Below are positions 32,946 through 44,786 of a stretch of 64,000 bases of DNA, in pieces. Source of the stretch: Tetradesmus obliquus. Taxonomy: Eukaryota > Chlorophyta > Chlorophyceae > Sphaeropleales > Scenedesmaceae. A program made the translations under genes and the position numbers. Every line of letters starts with the position of its first letter. Positions within the stretch are counted from its first letter, which is position 1. Location of the stretch: positions 1,541,501-1,605,500 of the forward strand of contig CP126194.1 of the NCBI GenBank assembly GCA_030272155.1, written 5' to 3'. Below the pieces are notes generated by a model that did no database searches, was not told the DNA's origin, and worked only from the letters and a program-made list of their open reading frames with translations.

Positions 32946-33828
32946 TTACATGTGGCTGCCTGTCATCATGCGCGGGTACTGCAGGACTGCAGAAAGCTCT
33001 TGCAGGCATGGATAAGGAGCAATGTTAGGCACCAGATGGCTAGTGACGCCATCAGACAGGCAGAGTAAAGCACGCGGCAGGCCAGCGGTGATACGTGCGC
33101 AAGCAGCGGCCAAACCAAGCTGATGATCAAAACTACTCTGCCACTCTCACATTTCATCTCAAGTTGCATGTTAACGAGCTGATGCACCACAGCAGTCACT
33201 GCTTCTGTGATCACAGGAGCAGTACCAGCGTGGCAGCAGCAGCCCTTGGTGCTGTGCCTGCAAGGCACTGCCACCTCTGCACCGTTGCACACAGCAGCCC
33301 CTCCTCCCCAAAGCACCCCAAGTCCCCTTACCTTGCCAATGATGTGCAGCACGGTCACGAACAGGATGAAGCCTAGGCTCATAACGATAACCACCACCTG
33401 CAGCACAACCACAACGGACAGCAAGGAGTTGATGAGCCTGCTGGCGTCAGCACGTCCCCAGCAGCGACAGTCGAAACTAACGAACAGTACTACGCTGGTT
33501 CTGCCCTCACAGGTGGGATCTTCAGGCCGGGAGAGTCGTCTGTGTAGAAAGCCATCACGCTCTCCTTAATCCTGCCGCTGCCTGCTCCCGCTGCGCGAGC
33601 TGCATCAGCAAAAGTCATATGTTAATACCTATCAGCCACAAACATGCCGAGACTCCCGCTGCTTCACAGGAGTCCCGGGGAAGGCCCGGGCTGGTGTGCT
33701 GCTTCTGTTCGGTTCTGCTCACTTGGCCTCCTGCGCAGGCCACCGCTTGCAGCTGGTGCTCCGACTGCATTGCGTCCACCACGAGCAACGATAGACGAAC
33801 TCTGTCCGGTGCTGGCGCCCTTGGCCAT
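32946..33828 (-). CDS. SEC61B: Sec61 translocon beta subunit
   Basis: Exons 33723-33828, 33511-33599 and 33332-33397 join in phase. A candidate last exon 32946-32978 would give 97 residues. Sec61 beta is the small tail-anchored subunit of the ER protein-conducting channel. The sequence shows the standard layout: a Gly/Ser/Arg-rich cytosolic head (MAKGASTGQSSSIVARGGRN), the conserved juxtamembrane FYTDDSPGLKIPP, and a single membrane helix VVVIVMSLGFILFVTVLHII ending GK. The length is normal for the family. The last exon (YPRMMTGSHM) is chosen by splice sites only; a few residues after the helix are expected but this particular end is uncertain. The intron before the membrane helix splits the protein exactly between head and anchor. 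Confidence 0.9.
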
Positions 33829-34533
33829 CGTGCCTGACTGTTTCTGCTGTGGACACGGGGGTCGAAGCTAGCAGTGCACAGTCCAGGTGTATTGTATTGT
33901 CCTATATCGACTTTCGGTGGTCATAGCTGGTCTACAGCTGTGTTCGATCGTGCCAACCAACTAGCTGTTAGAAGGGGTCCCGTGAAACCGAGAAGGTGAA
34001 CTTCTGCGATCGATCACTGATACAAGTGAAGTGAAAAACAATGTTTGTCAACACAGTTTTGGATTGGATGTCGTGCACACATCTCACCGTCCTCATTGGC
34101 CTGATCAATCAGTCCCCAGGCAGCACTACGTCCGATGCCACTCAAATTGGCGTTGAATATTGAGTTGACGTTACAATCACACCCCTGAACGCGGATACCG
34201 GGCATTTACACACTTGAACAGGTAACCCAGCTCTGTGTCCTGTGAGTCAATCTGCTGTACAGCCCATGTACACACTGTAGCCAAGGCACAGCTCATCACT
34301 GCTTCACGCCATCAAGGCATCACTTGTACATCCTGTCGAACTCCTGCAGTCACAGCAGCCAGGGCAGCAGCAGCACAAGCATCGAGGAAAAGGGCATGGC
34401 AGTGGGTCCCACAATGCTCACAAGTCCCACGACCAGCCATACAAGAACAAGCAGTATGTCCAGCCTGGAGACTCCATATTTCTGATATCTGCAACAGGAC
34501 TGCAGCCGAATGCAAAAATGCTGCAGCAAGGCC
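33829..34533. other. Region between SEC61B start and the giant gene's 3' end
   Basis: Contains the SEC61B promoter and the 3' flank of the giant minus-strand gene. Alternative terminal exons of the giant gene are possible (minus 34312-34515, ISEIWSLQAGHT...), as is a short minus frame starting at 34205 (MPGIRVQGCDCNVNSIF) with a donor-like GTGAGA at about 34090. Neither is convincing. Confidence 0.4.
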
Positions 34534-34960
34534 TCACAGAGCGCCTCTCACCTTGATCAGGCTGTTCACATGGCTCAGCAAGTCATCCAGAGGGGCCTGT
34601 GGGTCCAGCCCACCAGCTGCAGCAGCAGCAGCTCCTGGGGAGCCGCCAAAGCTTGCATGCCTGCCGCCATTGCTGCTGCTGCTGCCGCCAGCCCTCCCAA
34701 ACATCAACCTGATGTCCGCCATCTCAGCAGCAGCAGCTGCCCCTGCACTAACTGCTGCCTTGCTAGCGTAGCCACCAGCACCTGCAGAAGCAGCATGCCG
34801 GCTGCCATACCCGCTACCATTGCTGTAGCCTGCTACATCTGGCACACCAACCTTGGACCTGCCCGCATAACCTCCGCCACCAGCTGGCGCTGATGACAGT
34901 CTGTCACGGCCAGCTGGCGCATCCATCCCAGCAGCAGCAACAGCACTCCTACCTCCTTTG

Positions 34961-34998
<38 letters not shown>

Positions 34999-36392
34999 GG
35001 GCCTGTAATAAGTGCTGCTGCGGATCTCCATTTCATACCCGGGCTCGTAGCTTGAGTGGTTGCTGCCGCGGGCCCTGCTGCTGCCGCTGCTGCGGCCTGC
35101 TGCTGCTGAGCCGCCGCTGCCGGGTGCCATGAGGCCAGCGCGTGCGCGTGCAGCAGCAAGTGCGGGGTCATAGCTAGCTGGTGAGGGCGCCTTGCGCGCC
35201 TTGGGGAGCGGCACATACCTGTGGCAGGCAGTGCACGGGATGGGTTAGACACCCAGGTCAGCGTCATGAGTTTCTGCACAGATTTAACGCATGGTATGCT
35301 GCACGCCTGGTTGATGCTTAGGGTACTGCATGGCTGACGAGGGCGCCTTACGCGCTTTGGGCAGTGGCATGTACCTGGCAGGCAGCGCAGCAGTGCAGCA
35401 AGGTGGACAAGACACCAAGCAGGTCAGCTGCCTGAAATCCAACAAACCACAGAGCCATTGCAGGGTATGCTGGCCAGCGTTGTGCAGTGTGTTCTGCATG
35501 GTGCATGCAGTGCTTGATGCACCAGCGGCAGCGAATGGCCCAGTGCGCTCACAGACTGGCGTGCGCACCACAGGTTTTGACGGCTAAGTTATTGCAGTGC
35601 ATCCGAAGCAACGACAAATGTGCGCATTCTTTCTGTGAACAACACCAACACGAAATCATGACGGCATTGCCCTGCGCTCTCACCTATCATCCAGGCGGCT
35701 GTTGGTCTTGCTAGTCACAGTGGACCAGTCAAGCTTGCGCCCCACCACAGCACGTGAGCGGCGCTTCAAAAACGGCTTGGCAGCAGCAGCAGCAGCATCC
35801 GCCTCCGCAGCTGCCGCAGCACCGTCGCTGCCATGTGCGCTGCCGCCGCCGCTGCTCTCATAGCCTGAGCTCCCGGCTGCTGCTGGGTCAGCTGCTGCTG
35901 CTGCTGCTGCATGCCTCCTGGCGGCTGCAGAGCGTGCCTGCCTGCCACCTGCTGCTGCTGCTGCTGCAGGCTCCTCTCCTGCACCACCAGCAGAGCTATA
36001 TCCGCCAGCACTGCCCCACTCGCGGTTCTGCTGCGCCATCTGCCCCTGCCCAAACTGCTGCTGCTGCTGCTGCTGGGGTGCGTCTGGTGCTACTCCTGCA
36101 GCCAGTGAGCGCTGCAGCTGCCTGGCCCTCAGCAGTGAGCCCTGCTTGAGCTTGGCTAAAGCTGCCAGCTGCTTAGCAGCACCAGGAGGCCCCACACCGC
36201 CCTCAGAGCTGCTGCAGGTGTTATTTCCGCCACCAGATGCTGGCGCCGACTGCGCCCTGCTGCTGCTGCTCCTGCCGGTGTTGGGTGCTGCTGCTGCAGC
36301 TGCTGTGTCACTTTGCAGGCCTACTGCTGTGTCACTCGCCTGGGCGTCGACTCCTGCAGGTGCTGCGTCACCAGCCGCACTTTCCTGCAAGG

Positions 36393-36425
<33 letters not shown>

Positions 36426-37498
36426 GCTGCTGCTGGCGCAGGAGCAGCTGGTAGTACTCAGTGCATGACAGCTCCTGGCTGGGGCTAGGCTGCTGCTGCT
36501 GCTGCTGATAGTGCACAGAGTCCACCGGCTGGGCTGACACCCCATGACCTAAGCACAGCTCAGAGTCAAGCGCTGGAAGCTGCTGCTGCTGCTGCTGCTG
36601 TTGCTTGGCTGATTCAGCGTCACAATCACTAAAGGTCCCACCTGGCAGCACATGCTGCTGCTGCTGCAGTGGTAGCTGCTGCTGCTGCTGCTGGTAGCTG
36701 TGTGAATCATAGGCAGCAGCTGACGGAGCAGCGGCCATATCTACCGCACTGTGCACACTGCTCAGTGCGTAGCTGGCAGCGCCGATGCTGCTTCTGCGAG
36801 TGAACCTCAGCTGCTTCAGCTGCTGCACAGCTGATGTGGCTCTGCCAGCAGTGCTGCTGCTGCCAGTATGAGGCAGCTGACAAGATGCACTGTCCTCTTG
36901 CCACTGCTGCTGCTGGTGAGCTGTTCCAAGCGTCTGCTGTGTGTGCTGTTGATCAGGCTGCTGTTGCACCCGCAATGCTGACTGCTGCTCGTTATCACCG
37001 TCACCTGACACATCCTGTTGCTGCTGCTGCTGCTCTGCGGCATCTTGGGTGAGCCTGCTCCTGCTCCTGCTGCTGGTGCTGCTGCTGCTGCCGCCGCGCA
37101 AAGGTGAGATCGGCTCTGTGTATTTGCCTGCATCGTATGCTGCTGAGGTGGGCCTGCTGCTCTGCTGCACCCTGCTGACATCAGCCAGCAGCTCAGGCAG
37201 GCCTGACATGTCCACACTGCCGCTGCTGCTGCTGCTGCTGCTGCAGGAGAGGCTGCTGCTGAGCTGCAGAGCATGCGATGCCGCATCACCACCACCTGCT
37301 GCTGCTGCTGCTGGCTGAACTGCAGGTGCCGAACCCTGCTGGCCGTGCTGCTGCTGCTGCTGCTGCTGAAGTCTCCAGCCTTCCTGTTCCTGTGAGGTTG
37401 CCACCTCACCAACGCTGATGTCACCAGGCGTCAGCAGCGCTGTGCTGCTGCTGCTCCTGTCTGCGCCAGCCCTGCTGCGCCCAGCACTGTCGTCAGCA

Positions 37499-37536
<38 letters not shown>

Positions 37537-38556
37537 TTCCTCTGCACTGCTCATCGCCTCATCTGATGGCACAGCAGACAGCTCAGACAGATCCACACCA
37601 GACAGCTCCCATGCAGCCACCTGAGCAGACGCATAGATCGCAACACTGCTTGCAGCAACAGCTAACGCCTCACCACTGCAGCTCAGGGGCCCTGTAACCA
37701 ACCCTGCTGCTGCTGCTGCTGCCACATCCTGGCAGCTGCTGGAAGCAATCAGCAGTGCAGCAACTGCCAGTGTGGGGGCGTGCAGAGTGCTGCCGCAGGA
37801 CACTAAGTGGGGTTCAGGCGTGCCCTGTGCTGCTGCAATGCCTACGCCAGCTACTGCCATCGCTGCTGCACGTGCCAGGTACAGCGCTGCACTGTACGCC
37901 TGCGCTTCTGCAGATGCTGCTGCAGAGCCTTGCTGATGACAGTCCCCTCCGAGCATATGCGCAGTTTCCTGCTGCTGCTGCTGCTGTTCCCAGTCAGCAT
38001 CAGAAAGCAGTACAGCCGGTGGTGCAGCAGCAGCCACAGGGGCCACAATGCCAGCTGCACCTGCAGCCAGGGGGCCATGCAGCTCCTGCTGCTGCTGCTG
38101 CTGCTGCTGAGGCTGTTGCACATCTGGCAAGCGCTGCTGCTGCTGCGGATCTGGCGGTTGCTGCTGCCATGCGCCTTGGGGTTGCTGCAGATGCTGCTGC
38201 TGCATCTGGTGCTGCTTTGAGGAGGTGTCAGCCAGAATGTTCTTCACCTGCTGCTCCAGCGGCTGGAAGTGCTGCTGCTGCTGCTGCTCAAATTGCTGCT
38301 GCTGGTGCTGGTGGAAGGACCTGCTGAACTGCATGCAGACAGCAGTGCTACCCAGGCCATCACTTAGCCGCCGCTGACTGCTGCTGCTAGGGCTGCCGCA
38401 GCTGCTGCTGGGGGTGCTGCTGCCTGACTCGCTGCTCTTTACGCGCTGCCTGCTGCTGCTGCTGCTGCCGGTCCTCAGCATAGAGCCAATGCGATCCAGC
38501 ATGCGGTTGCCCCATGATGCAGCTTTTACGGGAGAGTGACCTGCACTGCTGCTGGC

Positions 38557-38602
<46 letters not shown>

Positions 38603-39826
38603 ATGGAGCCGTCTGCTGAAGCGGTGCGCCGCCGCAGCAAGCCAGATGGCGCCTGCTGTAGCTGCTGCTGCATCGGCTGGCTGAGTGTTGCTGTGAGCTT
38701 TTTCTGGCTGTGCAGCTGCTGCAGCAGGCCTGGTGCCGCTGCCTCAGCCGCAGCTGCTGCATGCTGGTGCTGCTGCTGTGGCAGGCATTGCTGCTGCTGA
38801 TCTGTCGCCACACCACACACCAGTCCTGCTTCGCCTGCCAGCCCAAAGCTGGCCTCCACTTCCTCAGCCTGCTGCTGCTGCTGCTGCTGCTGCACTGCAC
38901 ACATCTCTGCAGCCGCCATTGCTGCTGCTGCGCAAGCCTTCTCAGTCTGCTGACCCAACATTTCATCAGGCAGCTGCAGCGAGTGGCCCACCACTACAAT
39001 CTCCCTGCTGCCTTCTGCTGCCTCAGGGCCCAGCAAGGCATCAGGCACAGGCACACCGCCTAACCCTGCAGCAGCAGCTGCTGCAGCTGCTGTACCTGGC
39101 ATGCTGCTCGCTGTCACTGCTGCTGCTGCTGTTGCTGCTGCAGCATCCTTGACTGGACTCTCGCTGTACTGCTGCTGCTGCATGGAAGCTGGTTCTTCAT
39201 CAGGCACCAAAGCAGCATCTGAGGTGCTGCTGCTGTGGGAGATGCAGCTGTTCCGTAGGCCCTCTGCTGCCTCTGATACTTCAACTGCAGGGCTACAGCT
39301 GGCATCACGGCCTAGCATATCCTCAGTAGCTGCAGGCTCAAATACTGCTGCTGCTGCTGCACTTTGTCCGTAAGGATTGACAGCAGCAGCAATGCCTGGG
39401 CTGCAGCTGCCTCTCAGGCTTCTGCTGCTGCTGCTGCTGCTGCTGGCCACACTGGAGCCAAACAGCAGGCTGCTGGCACCCACATGGCTCCTGCCGTGAA
39501 TGCTGTAGCTGCTATCGCCTATGCATGCGTAATCAGCATTATCAGCATCATCTATGGCTTTGTCATCACTGCCACAGCTGCTGCTGCTCGGCTGAGGCTC
39601 GTCGCGCTGTTGCTGAAGACCAGCGCCTGCTTCCTCATCATCAGCAGCAGTGGCTTCTGACAAAGCTGCTGCTGCTGCTGCTGCTGCTGCCGCACCACCC
39701 TCCGCTGCATCCTCTTGCTCCTGCTGCGCCTGCCGCTGCTGTGCTGCGCCTGCCCCTGCTGCTGCTGCTCCTGCAGGCTGCTGCTCTTCTACTGCTTTTC
39801 CCACACTGTCAGATTCTTCCTCACTG

Positions 39827-39861
<35 letters not shown>

Positions 39862-42800
39862 GCCTGACAGCTCCGGAAGCTCTGCTGCACTGCTAGCCAG
39901 CAAGCCCAGCCTGCTGGCAGCAGCAGCAGCAGCAGCCAGCCGCACCTGCAGCTCGGCATATGACGAGGCAGGGCTGCCAAATAACACGTCATCTTGCTCC
40001 CAGGCCTCGCTGCTGTCCTGCAAGCTGGCACTCACACCTAGCATTGCTGCTGCTGCTGCTGCTGGGTCCGGCAGCCAAGATGCTGAGGAGTGAGATGCTG
40101 CTGCAATATCTGCATCTGCAGCTGCCAGACTTGCCAACACCCTTGTTTTGCCAGCTGCTGGTGAGACCGCCTCCGCGCAGGTCGGTGTGTCGGCTGCTGC
40201 TGCTGCTGTGCGTATAGCTGCCAGCCTGGGGAGGGCCTGGCTGCCCTCACCCTGCTGAGCTGCTGCTGGTTGTGCAGCAGCATCAACACTTGCAGCACCA
40301 TCAGCAACAGCTTCTTCTGAGCCTGCACTGCGTGCTGCAGTACAGCCCCGCCCCAACTTCCTGCCACCGCTGCTGCTGCCAGCACTCCCTGCTAGCTGCT
40401 GCTGCTGCTGCTGCTGTTGCTGTGGCTTGAACAGGCTGCGCGGCAGTCCGTGGCTGCTGCTGCTGCTGCGGGCGCTGTGCTGGCTCTCCAGCATGCTGCT
40501 GCTGCCAAGAGCGCTGCTGCCGCTGCTGCTGCGGGCGCGGCCCCTGCTGCCAATCGACTGCGCGAGCTGCGCAAGCGGCACATCTTCCAGCTGCTGCCGG
40601 TTTGGCGATGAGCCTAGCAGCAGGTTGGGTGAGCTGTGCATGCGTAAGCCTAGCAGGCAGCTGCTGCCTGAGCCAGCAGATGTGGATGCAAGCATAGGCA
40701 CAGAAGCTAGCCTGCTTGCTGCTGTCGGCGGCGACGCTGCCACTGCTGCTGCTTGGTGCGGCTGCCAGGCATCATGCTGCTGCTGCTGCTGGGCTAGCCA
40801 GGTCTGCTGCTGCTGCTGACGGCTCGGCAGCGCCCCAGGCTCCGAGGTGGCTCGGGGCTTGGCACCAAGCGCGGCGCTGCTGCTGCTGCTGCTGCTGCCG
40901 GCTGGCGGCTGCCCTGCTGCCCCTTGCGCCTGCTGCTGCTGGTCCACTTGCGCATGCTCCTCTGCCTGCTGCCAGCTGTGTTTGGCTGCTGCTGCTACTG
41001 CTGCTGCACCGCCCTCCGCATTCTCTTCCTCTCCTCCCTTATCCTCACCCTCCTGTCCCTGTTCCTCTTCCTCTTCCTCATCCTCTGGCTCTGAAGAAGA
41101 TGAAGTGAGGTCAGCCATAGACACCTCCACAGGCCCAGCCAGGCCTGCTGCTGCTGCTGCTGCTGCTGCCATGAACAGCTCCTCATCATGTGCTTCATCA
41201 TGCAGCACAACCTCCCCACCTGCTGCTGCTGCTGCTGCTGCTGAGGCTGGCACAGAGACGCCGAGCGCGCGCGCCACTGCAGCAATGCTGCTGCCGGCCG
41301 CAGTCGAGTCCTGCAAGGAGTCATCAACCGAACCCAAGCACATGAAGACCTCGCTTTGGCTGGCATCCATGACACTGAAAGATGAGGTGTGCACCGAGTG
41401 CTCATTCACAATATACAAGCCCTCCTGCTCAGATAGCTGCGCCTCAAGCTGCTGCTGGTGCTGCTGCAGCAGCAGCAGCTCGTGCACAGGCAGCTGGCCT
41501 GCATCTGCAAATGCATCTGCATCTGCTGCTGCTGCTCCCACAGCATCAAACTGGCACGCTGCTGCGGCGCGGCCTTTCAAGCTGCTGCTGGCGCGCCTGA
41601 AGCTGTTGCTGGCGCTGCTGCTGCTGGGGCTTGCTGCTGCTGCTGCTGCTGCAATGCCGTCTGAGGTGAAGCGGCGGCTGAGCCGCGGGCTAGCCACCTC
41701 AGGCTTGTTAACTGCAGCAGCTGCTGCATGCAATGCATCTTCTACTGCTGCCAGCAGCGCGTGCTCTTCATGCAGGCTAGCACCATCCTGCTGCTCTTCA
41801 ACAACAACAGCAGCAGCATTCATCAACCTGTTGCCTCTGCTGCTGCTGCTCCTGCTGGCAACCCTGCTGCCAGGTGTGCTGCTTGGGATGCGGCTGGCAG
41901 CAGCAGCAGCAGCAGCAGCCGTTGCTGCTCTGCCGATGCTGCCGCTCGTGGATGCTGACCTGGCAACAGCAGCAGCAGCAGCAGCAGGTGCCTGCTGCAG
42001 GGGTGGCGGCTGCAGGCCACTCTGACTGGCTGCTCTGCTCCTGGGAGGGCGGCTGCCTGCAAGTGTGCAGGTGTGTTGGAGACATGTTGGGGAAACTCAT
42101 AAGTAACTGCATGATATTATGAATGTTATCTGTAGAAGGAAAGGCAGCTTCAGGAAGAAATGCTGCTGCATGAACTGGTGCTGACGCAACAGCAGCCACA
42201 CAAGGCAGCGCTAGGCAGCAATACCCAAAGCACCCAGCGCTACACAGCAGGCTCCGTCGGCAAGAGTCGTCCAAACATGGTTACATTCAATGTTGTCGCA
42301 ACACCGCGGTTGATTGCCCTCACCTGCGCCGCCTTTGGCCTTCTCTGGTGTTGTGGATGGCTGCGGCTGCTGCCACTTGAAGCTTGGTATGCGCGAAGCA
42401 GCAGCACCGTTGCTGCTGCCCCTGGGGTCGCTCAGGTGCCCAGCTTGCTGCTGCTGCTGCTGCCCTACGCCACGCACAACCAGCTCACTCTGCTGTGCAT
42501 CCATGATACCTGCAGCAGCATCAAAGGCAGCTGCCAAGCCTGCGGCTTTGCTGCGCGGCGAGGCCCCGCTGTCATCGTTACTGCCGCGCCTACTGCCGCC
42601 GCGCTGCAGCTGCGGCGAGTGGAACAGCGCAATCTTGCTGTGCAGTGCCACATGCTGCTGCTGCTGCTGCTGCTGCTGCTCTGGCTGCACTGTCTGAGGC
42701 TCCCAAGCAGGCTTCTGAACAAACTGCTGCAGGTTAGCTCTTGCAGGAGTGGCTACATCTTCATCTACTGCCACATCTGCTGCACTAGGCTCTGCGCTGC

Positions 42801-43655
42801 AAGGATATGCTCCTGCATCTGACCTGTGCTTAGCATGCCTTGGCAGCATGGGGCTGGCCTGCTGCAGCTGCTGCTGCAGGTTGCTGCTGCTGTCGCCGAC
42901 GCTGTGCCGGCGGCATGTGGAGTTGCCGGCTGAGAGTGAGGTCTGCTGCAGCCCGGCTGCTGCTGCTGCTGCGGGTTCTACCTGTGATGCTTTGCGCTCA
43001 AGGTAGCGAGCTGTGGCTCGAGCAAGGCTCTCCCTCCGAGGAGCGACAGTCTGGTGAGTACAGCACCAAGACGACGGAAGGAGCAGGAGCAGAGCGGCGT
43101 GTGCTGAGCAATAGAGCAGTGCACGATCAGCAGGGCTGGTGATCTGAGGCAGCTGCCAGCACGTGCTGTGCTGGGGCATGCACCACACGAAGTTGCAGGA
43201 CTGACTTGTTGCAGACTGACAACCAGCAGGCTCTCCTTTCGCCACCCAACATCCCGCACAGCAAGCTTACACATTTCTTGAAAGGCAGTTTACAGGACAA
43301 CACAGTGCACAGAGGTGGCTATCGCCACCACACCGCTCCTGCTGACAAGGTGCAGCTCCAGCAAGGGTGCTGTACAGCTCAAATTTTAAATTTGTCAAGC
43401 TCACCTGCAGGTGCTGCGCTGCCATCTCCTCCAGCTGCTTGTTCATGCGGGCCAAATAGTCCTGCATGTCCTCCGGCATCTTTGCATCCCCGATACTTGC
43501 TGTTGTCTGCAGCAGCAACGCGGGAAGGTGCAAGTCTTGCTGCATGCGCTGTTGCAGCTGGCAGCACAGCACAGCGCACACATGTGGAGCAGCAGCAGCT
43601 GACATGATGCAGCAGGCTGTGTGCCATGAGTCAAGCTCCATACCTTGGCCTCCAT
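34534..43655 (-). CDS. Giant Gln/Ala/Ser-rich protein, ~2,630 residues, unrecognised
   Basis: Exons 43644-43655 (MEAK), 43405-43506, 42324-43050, 35684-42056 and 34534-35218 join in phase. The fourth exon is 6,373 bp and encodes over 2,100 residues without a break. The N-terminus (MPEDMQDYLARMNKQLEEMA) is a charged helix; RRESLARATARYLERKA follows. The long exon is low complexity: poly-Q, poly-A and poly-S blocks between short acidic or hydrophobic islands, including a stretch EPEDEEEEEEQGQEGEDKG near 41070. The C-terminus is more ordered and basic: FLKRRSRAVVGRKLDWSTVT, RYVPLPKARKAPSPASYDP, and LDDLLSHVNSLIK. Ends at a TGA just after the last donor-like site, or could splice onward. No domain recognised; a disordered scaffold is the most that can be inferred. 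An echo of the RYVPLPKARKAPS exon head lies at 35335-35388. Confidence 0.7.
35335..35388 (-). repeat. Exon-head echo of the YVPLPKARKAPS exon
   Basis: Minus strand reads YMPLPKARKAPSSA after a CCAG acceptor, copying the head of the exon at 35218 (YVPLPKARKAPSPA). It lies in the intron 35219-35683. Confidence 0.8.
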
Positions 43656-44786
43656 TGAGCTGCTTGATCATGCCTTTGCAGGAGCACCAAGAAAGCTGTT
43701 GCTTGAGTTTGACGGAAGGTTGCTAGGCTCTGCTGCCCGCCAGCCACGACATAGCTATAGCTGTTGAAACAACATGATGTAAAGAATCATTTTTGTTGGG
43801 ATTGTCAAGGATCGCCAGCCATGCGGATTGCAGGATGATGCACTCACAACGCGGTTCTTGAACCGGTAAGTAAACTGCGCTGATCCACCCGAAAAGTTTT
43901 GATGTTTTAAATTCGCTTTAAATTCGAACACAGGCGTCTTCGTGCAGTGCAAAAGTCTGGTACGTCACCAAGTTCAAACTTGCGAATGACTTTGCTGCCA
44001 GTGTGCACACGAACCAACCATCAGCAGTGCTCAGCACGCCAAAAACGTGTCACTCGTGCTAAAAAACTGAAATTGTATGCGTTTATGTGCAGGTGTTGTT
44101 GCCAGGCACTTCACAACGCAGTTGCTTGGCAAGCAATACAGCAGAGTGTCAAGCCTTGAAGGCTTGCAGCGCCTGAAGACACGAGTAACTGTTGTGCGCA
44201 CAGCCTTGGCTGAGTTTTGGAAATGTTATTGTCAATGTTCGTAGGCCTGTGAGGATGGAACGTCATCAGCCCCCAACTATGGTATGTTAGTGCCTGACAG
44301 CCTGACATGCACCTGAGATCCAGGATGCCACATCCGCCGTCAGTAACCTTGAACAACACGTAGCACACAATGACAGTGTTAATCAAGTTGATGCACAGCT
44401 GCGTACAACACTGCTCACTGCACTTTCAGAGAATTGCTCAGGGTGAGGCGGGACAACCAGTGCCCCCAAGCGCCTCTCAATGAGAGACTTTCAGAATCTG
44501 AGAGTAGACTGGCACACCAGCTTTGCACCTGGACATATGTTGTTCGGCCAAACAGTTTATTTACAATTCTAATCCTATCATAGTGCATAAAGACGCATGC
44601 AGCATGGGCTTTACAACCTGGGTTGATGTTGTGAGACACAGGGCCCTGGCAGGTGGGGTTGAAGGTGAGTCCCAGGGCGCAAGTGGTTTGATATGCTCCT
44701 GCTTCTCACTTTGTGCTACATATGATGAGCATGCGACCCTTGCGGTTGCGACATATTCACAAGAGTAGTAGTTCGCACACCCGCAA
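43656..44786. other. Divergent promoter region between the giant gene and the Rieske gene
   Basis: About 1.1 kb separates the two divergent start codons. It lacks the dense CAG runs seen around it, and I see no coding segment or RNA gene. Core promoter motifs were not identifiable with confidence. Confidence 0.5.

Noticed and set aside
34312..34515. Alternative terminal exon of the giant gene
   Set aside because: Phase is compatible, but the peptide (GHTACSCMAGRGTCEHCG...) looks like chance. The shorter unspliced end at 34534 is simpler.
35754..42025. Many plus-strand frames of 60-390 codons opposite the giant minus-strand exon
   Set aside because: They are poly-Leu, poly-Cys and poly-Ala translations of the antisense of CAG/CTG runs. 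The minus frame is the only one open over the whole exon with ordered ends.
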